Below, one piece after another: positions 24,892 through 34,372 of a stretch of DNA of 64,000 nucleotides. Both the position numbers and the translations under genes were made by a program. Within the stretch, counting starts at the first letter, position 1. Each line of letters opens with the position of its first letter. The notes below the pieces were generated by a model. That model did not search any database. It was not told the DNA's origin and worked only from the letters and a program-made list of their open reading frames with translations. The stretch comes from Acidobacteriaceae bacterium (GTDB lineage: Bacteria; Acidobacteriota; Terriglobia; Terriglobales; Acidobacteriaceae), in NCBI GenBank assembly GCA_003139095.1, contig PLHW01000062.1:124001-188000 (forward strand), written 5' to 3'.

Positions 24892-26052
24892 ATGCCGAAT
24901 TCACCATTTACGGATGTGGCGACTGCCATCGAGGATATTCGCGAAGGGCGAATGGTGGTAGTGGTCGATGACGAGGACCGGGAGAACGAAGGCGACCTGA
25001 CGCTGGCGGCGGAGAAAGTTACGCCGGAGGCGATCAACTTTATGGCGAAGTTTGGGCGCGGACTGGTGTGCCTGGCGATGACGGAGGAGCGGCTGGATCA
25101 TCTGCGGATTGGAAATATGACGGCCGAGAATACTTCGCAATATGGGACGGCATTTTGCGAGGCGATCGACGCGCGCGAGGGCGTGAGCACGGGGATTTCG
25201 GCGTATGACCGGGCGCACACGATTCAGGTGGCGATCGATCCGGCGACGAGGCCGGCGGATTTGGCGCGGCCGGGGCACGTGTTTCCGCTGCGGGCGCGCA
25301 AGGGCGGGGTGCTGGTGCGGGCGGGGCAGACGGAGGCGTCCGTGGATTTGGCGCGCATGGCGGGCATGGTGCCGGCGGGGATCATCTGCGAAATCATGAG
25401 AGACGACGGCACGATGGCGCGGGTGCCGGACCTGATCGAGTTCTGCACGGTGCACAACATGAAGATGCTGACGGTGGCGGAGTTGATCCGGTACCGGATG
25501 CAACATGAGCGGTATGTGCATCGCGTGGGCGAGGCGATGGTGGAGACCAAGCACGGGGAGTTCCGGTTGATTGCGTACGAGAGCGAGGTGGACGGCGGGG
25601 ATTCGCACATTGCGCTGATACGCGGAGATATCAGCGATTCGGATGCGCCGGTGCTGGTGCGCATGCACGCGCATTGCCTGCTGGGCGACGTGTTTGGCGC
25701 GACGGGGTGCGAGTGCAACCGGACGCTGGAGGGATCGCTGGAGATGATTGCGGCGGAGGAGCGGGGGGCGCTGATTTACCTGCATCAGACTTCGCGGGGA
25801 TTTTCGGCGGAGAAAGTTGGCGAGCAGTCGTTTTTGACATTTCATCGGGAGCGGCGGCTGCCGACGTTGCCGGATAGCGAGCGGAAGATACAGCGCGAGA
25901 TTGGGCTTGGGGCGCAGATTCTATCGAACCTGAATTTGAAGCGGATCCGGCTGCTGACGAACCATCCGCGGCGGGTGGCGGCGCTGGAAGGATTTGATAT
26001 TGAGATTGTGGAGCAGATTCCGGTGCGGCTGGGGACGCGGGAGTCGCGATAA
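24892..26052 (+). CDS. ribBA: DHBP synthase with degenerate GTP cyclohydrolase II domain
   Basis: 386 residues. The first ~205 are 3,4-dihydroxy-2-butanone-4-phosphate synthase: [11 protein letters not shown] near residue 26, [19 protein letters not shown] near 90, [20 protein letters not shown] near 129; all key acidic residues are present, so the riboflavin branch reaction from ribulose 5-phosphate should run. The second part follows the GTP cyclohydrolase II fold: [12 protein letters not shown] and GCECNRTL keep the three Zn cysteines, and LLTNHPRR is near the end. But the catalytic QEGRGIGL becomes HQTSRGFS and the DTVEAN segment is missing, so cyclohydrolase activity is doubtful. No FMN riboswitch fits in the 104-base gap upstream. 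Confidence 0.9.
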   Translation: MPNSPFTDVATAIEDIREGRMVVVVDDEDRENEGDLTLAAEKVTPEAINFMAKFGRGLVCLAMTEERLDHLRIGNMTAENTSQYGTAFCEAIDAREGVSTGISAYDRAHTIQVAIDPATRPADLARPGHVFPLRARKGGVLVRAGQTEASVDLARMAGMVPAGIICEIMRDDGTMARVPDLIEFCTVHNMKMLTVAELIRYRMQHERYVHRVGEAMVETKHGEFRLIAYESEVDGGDSHIALIRGDISDSDAPVLVRMHAHCLLGDVFGATGCECNRTLEGSLEMIAAEERGALIYLHQTSRGFSAEKVGEQSFLTFHRERRLPTLPDSERKIQREIGLGAQILSNLNLKRIRLLTNHPRRVAALEGFDIEIVEQIPVRLGTRESR

Positions 26053-26182
26053 GGTCTAAGCGAAAAAATTCTGCACCTCGGATGCGCACGGATCCTCGCG
26101 GATGTGGCCTGATCCTTTTTGGATCAATCCGCGTTCATCCGCGTCAGTTTGCGGGGAGAAATTTCAGTTGGCCCGCGTGCCC

Positions 26183-27094
26183 TTAGGCTGCGGTTGCGCT
26201 GTTATCCAATCCTCTATTTAAGCCTTGATTCAGCCGTTGATTGAGGGACGGCGGGTTGCAGAGGTCCACGCCGAAGGCGACTTCGGCTTTCCTCACGAAC
26301 TCGTCTTCATCTTCTTCGGTGAAGAGTGCGACCCACTCGGCGGGCGAGAGGCGGGCGTGGGTGGCGGCGAGGACCTCGGCATCGGCGCCGACCGGATAGC
26401 GCAGCTTTATGGCACCCTCCTGCACCGCGTCATAAATGGCGCGCGCGACGACATCGGGCATCGTTCCTCCCTCAAGCTGCGCACCAAAGACGCGGAGAAG
26501 GCGGCTCATGCCCTGCTGGTAGAGGTAGTCGCCGGGGGCCGGTGTCTCGGCCTTGGTCCAGATGGGAGTGAGGATGACGCCGGGTTCGATGATGGCGACT
26601 TTGATGCCGAAGGGGAGCGCCTCGATGGCGAGCGCCTCGCTCGCGGCGGCTAGTGCGAACTTGCTGGCGGCGTAAAAACCGTGGCAGGGGAGTGTGATGC
26701 GGTCCATCATGGAGGTGACGTTGACGATGGTGCCGCCGCGGCGCGCGCGCATGGAGGGAAGCACGGCTTGCATCATGCGGACGGCGCCGAAGAAATTTGT
26801 TTCGAAGAGCGCGCGGACGGTCTCGAACGGAAGGAGTTCAATGGCGCCGGCGATGCCGATGCCGGCGTTATTGATGAGGACGTCGATGGGGCTTTCGCGG
26901 AGGACTTCGGCGACGCAATCGCGGACACTGGCGTCCTGATCGACGTCGAGCTTGACGGGCACGATGTTGGGGTGGCGCTCGACGACCTCGGGCTTGCGCG
27001 CGCCGGCGAATACGCGATAGCCGTTGCGGGCGAAGTGGAGCGCGGTTTCAAGGCCGATCCCTGTGCTGGTTCCGGTGATGAGTGCGGTGGGCAT
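26183..27094 (-). CDS. Short-chain dehydrogenase/reductase
   Basis: 303 residues. Classical SDR: cofactor loop ITGTSTGIGLETA near residue 6, VKLDVDQD, NNAGIGIAG near 75, catalytic Ser in IVNVTSMMDR near 125, YAASKFALAA near 141 with the Tyr-x3-Lys pair, and IEPGVILTPIW. The cofactor pattern (FAGARKPE) leans to NADP. The C-terminus has a small repeat (LNQRLNQGLNRGL) encoded by a 12-base period, likely a recent slippage. Substrate unknown; it is flanked by ribBA (convergent) and a kinase gene (divergent). Confidence 0.88.
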   Translation of the reverse strand: MPTALITGTSTGIGLETALHFARNGYRVFAGARKPEVVERHPNIVPVKLDVDQDASVRDCVAEVLRESPIDVLINNAGIGIAGAIELLPFETVRALFETNFFGAVRMMQAVLPSMRARRGGTIVNVTSMMDRITLPCHGFYAASKFALAAASEALAIEALPFGIKVAIIEPGVILTPIWTKAETPAPGDYLYQQGMSRLLRVFGAQLEGGTMPDVVARAIYDAVQEGAIKLRYPVGADAEVLAATHARLSPAEWVALFTEEDEDEFVRKAEVAFGVDLCNPPSLNQRLNQGLNRGLDNSATAA

Positions 27095-27363
27095 CGGAGT
27101 AAATTAGCACAGGTCCGGTGGTGGGTCCGAGTTTTCTACCACAGAAAGATAGAAGCACAGAGAAACCCGATTTCCTTGAAAAACCTTTGACTGCGATTCG
27201 GCTGCTCCGTAAGATGGGGCGACCGTCTGGCCGAGCCCGGCGTGTTCTGGCGGGGGATGCGGCTTTTGGGGCGATGGCGGCGGATCGCGGACAGGAGTGT
27301 CTGCGCTGCACGCGCGGCGCGGGGCAGAGCCCCGCCCACATATAAGCAAAAAGAGAATATAGA

Positions 27364-29664
27364 GTGATCGGCGAAACCGTATCGCATTATCGAATTGTCG
27401 AAAAGCTGGGCGGCGGGGGAATGGGCGTCGTCTACAAGGCCGAGGACACGGAACTGGGCCGGTTTGTAGCGCTCAAATTTCTGCCCGCCGATCTGTCGGG
27501 CGATGCGCAGGCGCTGGAGCGCTTTCGGCGGGAGGCACGGGCGGCGTCCGCGCTCAATCATGCCAACATCTGCACAATTTATGAAATCGGAAAGCATGGC
27601 GAGCAGTCGTTTATCGCCATGGAATTCCTGGATGGGGTAACGCTGAAGCATTTGATTGCCGGCAAGGCGCTGGATAACGAGACGGTGCTGGCGCTGGCGA
27701 TTGAGATTGCGGATGGGCTGGACGCGGCGCACTCGCAGGGAATTGTGCATCGCGACATCAAGCCGGCAAATATTTTTGTGACCAAGCGCGGGCACGCGAA
27801 GGTGCTGGATTTTGGGTTGGCGAAGGCGATGCCGGGAGGAGGGCCGTCGAGCAGCGCGTCAGTGGCGGATACGATGACGGCGGTGGAGGGCCAGCATTTG
27901 ACGAGTCCGGGCTCGACGCTGGGTACGGTGGCGTACATGTCGCCGGAGCAGGTGCGGGGCAAGGAATTGGATGCGCGCACGGACTTGTTTTCGTTTGGCG
28001 TGGTGCTGTACGAGATGGCGACGGGAGCGCTGCCTTTTTCGGGCGAGAGTACAGGAGTGATTTTCGACGGCATCATGAACCGGACGCCGGCGGCGGCGGT
28101 GCGGTTGAATCCGGCGCTGGGAGCGGATTTTGAGCGGGTGCTGGAGAAATCGCTGGAGAAGGACCGGGGGCTGCGCTATCAGTCGGCGGCGGAGATGCGG
28201 ACGGATTTGAAGCGCATCCAGCGGGCGACGGAGTCGGGGCGGACGGCGGCGGCGCGGAGCGAGGCTGGCGAGGGCGGGCGATCGAAGCGCGCGTTTTTCT
28301 TTGCCGTTGCTGGGTTGCTGTTGGTCCTGCTCGGGGCTGCAGGGATTGCGTGGTATGAGAAGCAGCATTCGACGGCGCAATCCGCGCCCACGGCCGCGAA
28401 GCCGTCCGTCGCTGTTCTTCCGCTGCAAAACTTGAGTGCGGAGCCGGACAGCGCGTATTTCAGCGACGGCATGACGGATGAGATCACGACGAAGTTGGCG
28501 AAGATCGAGGGGATCGACGTGGCCTCGCATTCCACGGTCGCGGCACTGAAAACCACGGACAAGAGCGCGGGGGAGATCGGGAAGGCGCTGGGGGTGCGGT
28601 ATCTGCTGGAGGGAAGCGTGCGCAAGGCGGGCGAGCAGGTGCGGATCAATGTGCAGCTGATCGACTCGACGAGCGGGTTTCAGGTGTGGGCGGACGATTT
28701 CACGGGAGAAATGAAAGACGTTTTCTCGCTGCAGGAGCAAACGGCGCTGAAGATCGCGCAGTCGCTGAATCTGAAGCTGAGCCCGAAGGAAGAGGAGGCG
28801 ATTCAACATCGTTATACGGGAAACCCGCAAGCTTATGACGCGTACTTGCGGGGTCAGGCGCTGGTGCAGTATCCGGATGACCCGGCAAAGCTGGAAGCGG
28901 CACGGCGGGCGTACGAGGAGTCACTGAGATCAGACCCGAATTACCCGCTTGCTCTGGCCGGGCTGTCGTGGGTGGAAGCGCAGATCTATCGCAATCTCGA
29001 CTCGACGCCGGCGCACCTGCAACATGCCGAGGAATATGCGCAGCGGGCGCTGGCGATTGATCCGAAATTATCCGAGGTTCATGTGGCGATGGGGACGGTT
29101 TTGATGGACAAGTACGAATATGCCGAGGGAGCCGGCGAATTTCGTACCGCGACCGAGTTGAATCCGAGCAACGCGCATGCGTGGGATTTACTTTCGTGGG
29201 CGCTCTGTTACAAGCAGCCGCCGGAACCGGAGGTCGCCGAGAAGGCGTCGCGGCAGGCTTTGCGCCTGCAACCTTCGTTCGTTCCCGCCTACTATCATCT
29301 GGGGCGCGCCCTGCTGCTGCAGAAGCGCTACGCGGAGGCCATTGCTTCGTTTGAACGCGAGAAAGAACTGAGTCCGAGCGGCACGATGGCGGATCTTGGC
29401 CTGGGGCAGGCGTATCTGGCGCAGGGAGACTACGACCGGGCGGTTGCGACGCTGACGAAAAGCTCCCAACCGGCGGGCATCAATTATTTCTGGATCAGCG
29501 CGGCGTATGCGGGGCGTGGCGACAAAGAGAAAGCGTTGGCCGCGTTGCAAAAAGCATTTGACAAAGGATTCCACGATTTTGCCGCGCTCGATGCGAGCCC
29601 GTACTTTGCATCGTTGCGCGGGGACGCGCGGTATGAGGAGATGGTGCGGCGATATAGGAAGTAG
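27364..29664 (+). CDS. Membrane Ser/Thr protein kinase with FlgO-like and TPR domains
   Basis: 766 residues from GTG 27364. Kinase domain 1-280: [18 protein letters not shown] near 15, [26 protein letters not shown] near 130, [15 protein letters not shown] near 194. One membrane span near 312-330 ([17 protein letters not shown]). Beyond it [17 protein letters not shown] near 345 opens the FlgO/TolB-N-like domain found in many CadC- and kinase-type sensors ([38 protein letters not shown]). TPRs fill residues ~490-760. The kinase part is closely related to the gene at 21.8 kb; the outside domains differ. Confidence 0.92.
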   Translation: MIGETVSHYRIVEKLGGGGMGVVYKAEDTELGRFVALKFLPADLSGDAQALERFRREARAASALNHANICTIYEIGKHGEQSFIAMEFLDGVTLKHLIAGKALDNETVLALAIEIADGLDAAHSQGIVHRDIKPANIFVTKRGHAKVLDFGLAKAMPGGGPSSSASVADTMTAVEGQHLTSPGSTLGTVAYMSPEQVRGKELDARTDLFSFGVVLYEMATGALPFSGESTGVIFDGIMNRTPAAAVRLNPALGADFERVLEKSLEKDRGLRYQSAAEMRTDLKRIQRATESGRTAAARSEAGEGGRSKRAFFFAVAGLLLVLLGAAGIAWYEKQHSTAQSAPTAAKPSVAVLPLQNLSAEPDSAYFSDGMTDEITTKLAKIEGIDVASHSTVAALKTTDKSAGEIGKALGVRYLLEGSVRKAGEQVRINVQLIDSTSGFQVWADDFTGEMKDVFSLQEQTALKIAQSLNLKLSPKEEEAIQHRYTGNPQAYDAYLRGQALVQYPDDPAKLEAARRAYEESLRSDPNYPLALAGLSWVEAQIYRNLDSTPAHLQHAEEYAQRALAIDPKLSEVHVAMGTVLMDKYEYAEGAGEFRTATELNPSNAHAWDLLSWALCYKQPPEPEVAEKASRQALRLQPSFVPAYYHLGRALLLQKRYAEAIASFEREKELSPSGTMADLGLGQAYLAQGDYDRAVATLTKSSQPAGINYFWISAAYAGRGDKEKALAALQKAFDKGFHDFAALDASPYFASLRGDARYEEMVRRYRK

Positions 29665-29776
29665 GCCGGGCTAAACGCCTTCTGCCGGGTTTGTGCGATC
29701 AAGAGAGTTTTTGAACGCAGAGGTCGCGGAGTTCGCAGAGAATTTGTAGTCGCCGTCGGGGCGGCGGCGCAACTTT

Positions 29777-30040
29777 TTAGAATGGTTTGCGGGGGGTGAT
29801 GACTTCGTCTTTAATGAAGAATTGGGCGGAGCATTGTTGCGAGCCACAGATGGTTGGGAGTAAGCCGGCCATCTGTTTGCGAGTGATCAAACCCAGGGTG
29901 CCGCACGAAGGACAGGAGAGGACGGCCCAGTAGGGATCCTCTTTTTCGCCGACTTCACCGGCATTTTCGAGCACGAAAACGGTGCCCGGTTCCATCTGCT
30001 CGGGAATCCACTCGTTGATGATGCTGAGTTCGCCGATCAT
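29777..30040 (-). CDS. Small zinc-ribbon-like protein
   Basis: 87 residues from the second of two ATGs (30038-30040), which leaves a proper gap to GGGAGG; the first ATG is one base from it. Residues VLSCPSCGTLG near 41 and PTICGSQQCSAQFFI near 62 give two CxxC/Cx4C pairs that could bind one zinc ion. The rest is acidic and has no motif (EWIPEQMEPGTVFVLENAG). It starts 19 bases after the MerR gene's stop, so the two form an operon; it may be a partner of the regulator. Function unknown. Confidence 0.75.
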   Translation of the reverse strand: MIGELSIINEWIPEQMEPGTVFVLENAGEVGEKEDPYWAVLSCPSCGTLGLITRKQMAGLLPTICGSQQCSAQFFIKDEVITPRKPF

Positions 30041-30058
30041 CATGCCTCCCGGGTTTCC

Positions 30059-30589
30059 TTAGGCTCTGCGGGCGCGGCTTGCGGGCCGGCCTCGTTCCGA
30101 TGCTGCGTGTTTTCTTTCGAGTCGATTTTGGTTGGCCGCGATTTTCTGCGACGCTGCATTGGGCGAATCCGCCTGGCGCGACAAAATTTTGGCCCTGACG
30201 CGGCGGACTTCGTCGCTGAGGCATATATCAAACATCGGTTGCGAAGAATTTTTCAGCAGGTCCACAACCTGCCGGGCGGACGTACGCAGGTATAGGTGCG
30301 TACCATCGGTGAGCAAGTGATACTCGGACGCGGCACGGACAGTCGTGGCCAGATTGGTAGAGAATTCGCGCTCCAGGAAGGCAATGACCTTGCGCATGCT
30401 CTGGAGGGAGAAGCCGCGGCGGCGAAGCTGGGCGATGACGGCGGCGGTGACAAGTTGGTCCCACTGGTAGACGCGGCGATGGCCATGGCGCTCGGGCTGG
30501 ACAAGGCCGCGCTCATCCCACCATTGCAACTGGCGGGCGGTAAGCCCGGTAAGCGCGATGACGTCATTGGTGGTGAAGTGGCGTTTCAT
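30059..30589 (-). CDS. MerR-family transcriptional regulator
   Basis: 176 residues from ATG 30587-30589; an upstream TTG start at 30610 would place the start inside a palindrome. The winged helix-turn-helix is clear: FTTNDVIALTGLTARQLQWW near residue 4, GLVQPERHGHRRVYQWDQL near 25, then QLRRRGFSLQSMRKVIAFLE, the family's dimerisation start. The C-terminal part (YHLLTDGTHLYLRTSARQVV) is not a known metal or drug-binding domain and has no Cys metal site, so the signal is not evident. The tail is basic and low-complexity. Two inverted repeats lie directly upstream and are likely operators. Confidence 0.88.
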   Translation of the reverse strand: MKRHFTTNDVIALTGLTARQLQWWDERGLVQPERHGHRRVYQWDQLVTAAVIAQLRRRGFSLQSMRKVIAFLEREFSTNLATTVRAASEYHLLTDGTHLYLRTSARQVVDLLKNSSQPMFDICLSDEVRRVRAKILSRQADSPNAASQKIAANQNRLERKHAASERGRPASRARRA

Positions 30590-30599
30590 TTGGACCGCG

Positions 30600-30616
30600 T
30601 TTTGTTTCAAACAAAA
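30600..30616. promoter_or_regulatory. Operator-like palindrome A before merR gene
   Basis: TTTTGTTTCAAACAAAA, perfect 8-base arms around one C, eleven bases upstream of the merR-type ATG. Probably an autoregulation site. Confidence 0.5.
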
Positions 30617-30624
30617 AACAGTAT

Positions 30625-30641
30625 GAATGTTTGGAACATTC
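30625..30641. promoter_or_regulatory. Operator-like palindrome B before merR gene
   Basis: GAATGTTTGGAACATTC, perfect 7-base arms with a 3-base centre. With palindrome A it spans the expected promoter of the MerR/zinc-ribbon operon; MerR proteins bind such dyads within promoters. Confidence 0.55.
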
Positions 30642-30709
30642 TAGGCGGAGAGCGGGAGAAATCAATCAGGGTTTGTGTTTTTAATAGTGACTAGGCGGAT
30701 ACCGCGGAG

Positions 30710-30748
30710 CATCGGGTGATCGGATGATCGGGTCATCTGGTGATCGGA
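30710..30748. repeat. Second copy of the GGTGATCGG/GGGTCATCTG repeat
   Basis: CATCGGGTGATCGG, ATGATCGGGTCATCTGG and TGATCGG are shared with 18798-18834. It fills the gap before the Asp-box protein gene. Confidence 0.6.
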
Positions 30749-30884
30749 AGACCAAAGGCTGCTGACACTCTGCGTTTGTTTCGTTGTGCGAATGCTATGA
30801 TGACCCTCCTCTTGCCGTTTACGTTTTTGGGCGGCGGCATTACCATTAGCAGAACTTAATTTCTTTCTTTTGGGGAACAAAACC

Positions 30885-33800
30885 GTGAGTATCCAGCGAC
30901 TGTTCATGCGCGGCGCTTCGCTTGCGCTGCTCGTAGTATTGGCATGCCCGTTTACGTTTGCGCAGCAGAAGGAACGGAATCGCGCGCAGGATGCGACGCA
31001 GAAGTCGGCGGCGGCGATGGCGAACGAGGCAGCAGCGAAAAACGACGGCGACGTCGCGGAAAAGAAGGATGAGGGCGATCCGTTGTTTCGCGGGATGAAA
31101 TACCGGCTGATAGGTCCGTTTCGGGGCGGGCGATCGCTGACGGCGGCGGGAATTCCGGGCGACCCGACGACTTATTATTTTGGCGCGACGGGCGGAGGGG
31201 TGTGGAAGTCGACGGACGGCGCGATCACGTGGACGCCGATTTTCGAGCACGATGGATCGCCGGCGATTGGGAGTCTGGCGGTGGCCGTTTCGGATCCGAA
31301 CACGATTTACGTGGGAACGGGCGAGGCGTGCCTGCGCGGCAATATTTCGCAGGGCGACGGCGTGTGGAAGTCGGTGGATGCGGGAAAGAGCTGGAAAAAT
31401 GTGGGGCTGAAAGATTCGCGGGCGATCGGGAAAGTAATTGTGAACCCGCGCAATGCGGATATTGTGTTTGTGGCGGCGCTGGGGCATCCGTATGGGCCGA
31501 ACACGGAGCGCGGAGTATTTCGCACAACGGACGGGGGGAAGACTTGGGAGAAAGTTCTTTATAAAGATGAGAACACGGGTGCGATCGACGTGGCGTTCGA
31601 TCCGCATAATCCGAATATTTTATTTGCCGCAATGTGGCAGGTGCGGCGGGCGCCGTGGTTGCTGACGAATGGAGGACCGGGCAGCGGGTTGTATCGATCG
31701 AGCGACGGCGGAACGACGTGGAAACAGTTGGAAGAGCATGGGCTGCCGAAGAGGCCCTACGGGCGCGTGGGCGTTGCGGTGGGGGCGAATTCGGAGCGCG
31801 TGTACGCGATCATCGAGGCAAAAGAGGGTGGCGGGTTGTATCGGTCGGACGATGGTGGCGAGAGTTGGGAGCAGGTGAACGGCAGCCACAGCCTGACGCA
31901 GCGGCCATGGTACTACATGCACGTGATTGCCGATCCGCAGGATATGAACACGGTGTATGTGGCGGACGTGGAATTTTTCAAGTCGACGGATGGCGGGCGC
32001 AATTTTAATAAAGTGCACGTGCCGCATGGGGATAATCACGGACTGTGGATCGATCCGAAGGACAACAAGCGGATGATTGAGGCGAGCGATGGCGGGGCAA
32101 CGGTGACCCTGGATGGCGGGAAATCGTGGACACGCGAGGATAATCAGCCGACGGCGCAGTTTTATCACGTGATCACGGACACGCGGACGCCGTATTACGT
32201 GTACGGATCGCAGCAGGACAATTCGAGCGTGGCGATTGCGAGCCGGAGCGATGAAGGCGCGATTGGGCGCGACAGTTGGTATGCGGTGGGGGGCGGCGAA
32301 GCGGGATATATCGCGCCCTATCCTACCGACCCGAACATTGTGTACGCGGGCGACTACCAGGGAAACATCACGCGGTTTGACAAGCGGACCGGGCAGGTAC
32401 AGAGCATTGCGGTGTCGCCAGAGTTGGGCGACGGAGGCGGGGCGGCGCGGCTGGAACATCGTTTCCAGTGGACGGCGCCGATTGTGACTTCTCCGTGGGA
32501 CGCGAATACGGTGTATTACGGGGGCGAGCGCGTTTTTAAAACGAGCGACGGTGGAAATCACTGGGAGGCGATCAGTCCCGATTTAACGCGGAATGACAAG
32601 TCGAAGCAGGGGCCGTCGGGCGGACCGATCACGATTGACGACACGGGAACGGAGTACTACGACACGGTGTTTTCGATTGCGCCCTCGCCGGTGGCGAAGG
32701 GATTGATTTGGGCGGGGACGGACGATGGGCTGGTGCAGATCACGCGGGATGAAGGGAAGAAGTGGACGAATGTGACACCGAGGGATTTGCCGGAGTTCAG
32801 CCGCGTGAGTTTGATTGAGGCGTCGCCGAACGATGCGGGGAAGGCGTACGTGGCGGTGGACCGGCATCAGAATGACGACATGGGCGTCTACATTTATAAG
32901 ACGACCGACTACGGGGCGACGTGGAGCCGCATGGGGAGCGGGATTCCGGAGGGAGCGTTTGTGCGGGCGGTGCGCGAGGATCCGAAGCGAAAGGGATTGC
33001 TGTATGCGGGTACGGAGCGGGGGATATTTGTGTCGTTCGACGATGGGGAACACTGGCGGAGCATGCAGTTGAATTTGCCGCTGGCGCCGGTACACGATTT
33101 GTGCGTGAAGAATGACGACCTGGTGGTGGCGACACACGGGCGGGCGTTCTGGATTCTGGACGATGTGACGCCGCTGCGGCAGTATGCGGATACGATTGCG
33201 GGCGAGGACATGCATCTGTATGAGCCGGCAACGGCGTACCGTGTGCGCGGGGGCGGAGGCGAGGATGCGCCGTCGCGGGCCGTGTATGCGGGGAAGAATC
33301 CGCCGAACGGGGCGGTCATTTATTACTACGTGAAAAAAGCGGCGAAGGAGGAAGTGAGGATCGAGATTCTAGATGCTTCGGGGGCGGTGGTGCGCAGCTA
33401 TTCGAGCAAGCGGACAGAGCCACTGGATGAGCCGCGCGATCCGGACGACAAGAAGCCGGAGAAGCAGATCAAGGTTGAGGATGGATTGAACCGGTTTGTA
33501 TGGGATTTGCATTATGAAGATGCGCATCGGGTGCCGGGCTATTACCTGTGGGAGTATGGCGACGGAGCGCGCGGGCCGCTAGCGGTGCCGGGCAAGTACC
33601 AGGTGCGGCTGACGGCGAATGGGAAGAGCGAGACGGCGGCTTTTGAATTGAAGATCGATCCGCGGGTGACGGTTTCGCAGGCGGATATGGAAAAACAGTT
33701 CAAACTGGAGATGGACCTGGAAGCGGAATTGAATCGCGTCTACGATGCGGTGAACGAGATTCAGGACGTGCGCGAGCAACTGGACGGGATCAAGAAACGG

Positions 33801-34193
33801 GTGGCGCCGGGGGATGCGTCGAAGGCGCTGCTGGAGAATGTGAGCGCGCTGGATACGAAGCTGGTGGCGGTGCGCGATCCGCTGATTAATTTCAAAATCA
33901 GCGCAAGCGAGGATTCGCTGGCATACGCACCGGGGATCGACGGGAAGCTGGCGTTTCTGTCGATGGCGGTGGCGGGCTATGCGGATGCGGCGCCGACGGC
34001 GGCGGAGTATCAGGAGTTCGACAAGGTGAAGAAGCAGACGGAGGATTTGCTGGCGGCGTGGGAGCAGGTGCGGAACGTGGACCTAGGGAATTTTCAAAAG
34101 GTGGCGGCGCAGGAGAAGTTGATGCCGATCCTTGTGCCGGCTCCGAACAGCGAGCGGGTGATGGGGGGAGAAGAGGCGCGGGAAGAGGAGTAG
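30885..34193 (+). CDS. Exported Asp-box (VPS10/sortilin-like) beta-propeller protein
   Basis: 1102 residues from GTG 30885 (an in-frame TTG lies five codons earlier and an ATG seven codons later). Signal peptide LFMRGASLALLVVLACPFTFA. A charged linker precedes about eleven Asp-box (BNR) repeats SxDxGxxW, for example STDGAITW, SVDAGKSW, TTDGGKTW, SSDGGTTW, SDDGGESW, TSDGGNHW, TTDYGATW. These build one or two large beta-propellers as in sortilin VPS10 and xyloglucanase-like proteins. The region after residue ~765 is a beta-sandwich (YYYVKKAAKEEVRIEIL) followed by a helical, coiled-coil-prone tail. No catalytic pair for a glycosidase is recognisable. Likely periplasmic or surface; role unknown, but large proteins of this type are abundant in Acidobacteriota. 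Confidence 0.88.
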   Translation: MSIQRLFMRGASLALLVVLACPFTFAQQKERNRAQDATQKSAAAMANEAAAKNDGDVAEKKDEGDPLFRGMKYRLIGPFRGGRSLTAAGIPGDPTTYYFGATGGGVWKSTDGAITWTPIFEHDGSPAIGSLAVAVSDPNTIYVGTGEACLRGNISQGDGVWKSVDAGKSWKNVGLKDSRAIGKVIVNPRNADIVFVAALGHPYGPNTERGVFRTTDGGKTWEKVLYKDENTGAIDVAFDPHNPNILFAAMWQVRRAPWLLTNGGPGSGLYRSSDGGTTWKQLEEHGLPKRPYGRVGVAVGANSERVYAIIEAKEGGGLYRSDDGGESWEQVNGSHSLTQRPWYYMHVIADPQDMNTVYVADVEFFKSTDGGRNFNKVHVPHGDNHGLWIDPKDNKRMIEASDGGATVTLDGGKSWTREDNQPTAQFYHVITDTRTPYYVYGSQQDNSSVAIASRSDEGAIGRDSWYAVGGGEAGYIAPYPTDPNIVYAGDYQGNITRFDKRTGQVQSIAVSPELGDGGGAARLEHRFQWTAPIVTSPWDANTVYYGGERVFKTSDGGNHWEAISPDLTRNDKSKQGPSGGPITIDDTGTEYYDTVFSIAPSPVAKGLIWAGTDDGLVQITRDEGKKWTNVTPRDLPEFSRVSLIEASPNDAGKAYVAVDRHQNDDMGVYIYKTTDYGATWSRMGSGIPEGAFVRAVREDPKRKGLLYAGTERGIFVSFDDGEHWRSMQLNLPLAPVHDLCVKNDDLVVATHGRAFWILDDVTPLRQYADTIAGEDMHLYEPATAYRVRGGGGEDAPSRAVYAGKNPPNGAVIYYYVKKAAKEEVRIEILDASGAVVRSYSSKRTEPLDEPRDPDDKKPEKQIKVEDGLNRFVWDLHYEDAHRVPGYYLWEYGDGARGPLAVPGKYQVRLTANGKSETAAFELKIDPRVTVSQADMEKQFKLEMDLEAELNRVYDAVNEIQDVREQLDGIKKRVAPGDASKALLENVSALDTKLVAVRDPLINFKISASEDSLAYAPGIDGKLAFLSMAVAGYADAAPTAAEYQEFDKVKKQTEDLLAAWEQVRNVDLGNFQKVAAQEKLMPILVPAPNSERVMGGEEAREEE

Positions 34194-34261
34194 GGAGCTG
34201 CGAGTTGCGAGTCTCGAGCCGCGGATTGCGATGGCAATCTGGGAATTAGGCAACGAAGAGC

Positions 34262-34303
34262 GGATTCCTCGCCCACTCGCTGCGCTCGGGCTCGGAATGA
34301 CAA
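34262..34303. repeat. Dispersed repeat of the CTCGGAATGACA type
   Basis: GGATTCCTCGCCCACTCGC then GCTCGGGCTCGGAATGACA has the same design as 5357-5413 and 48285-48312: a C/G-rich body ending in CTCNGNATGACA. It lies in a gap of 179 bases with no gene. Confidence 0.5.
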
Positions 34304-34372
34304 ACTTCAAGGGAAAAGACAAGCCGACAAACGTCGCTTCGACTAAATTAGCATCTCGTCTGAATATCTCTT

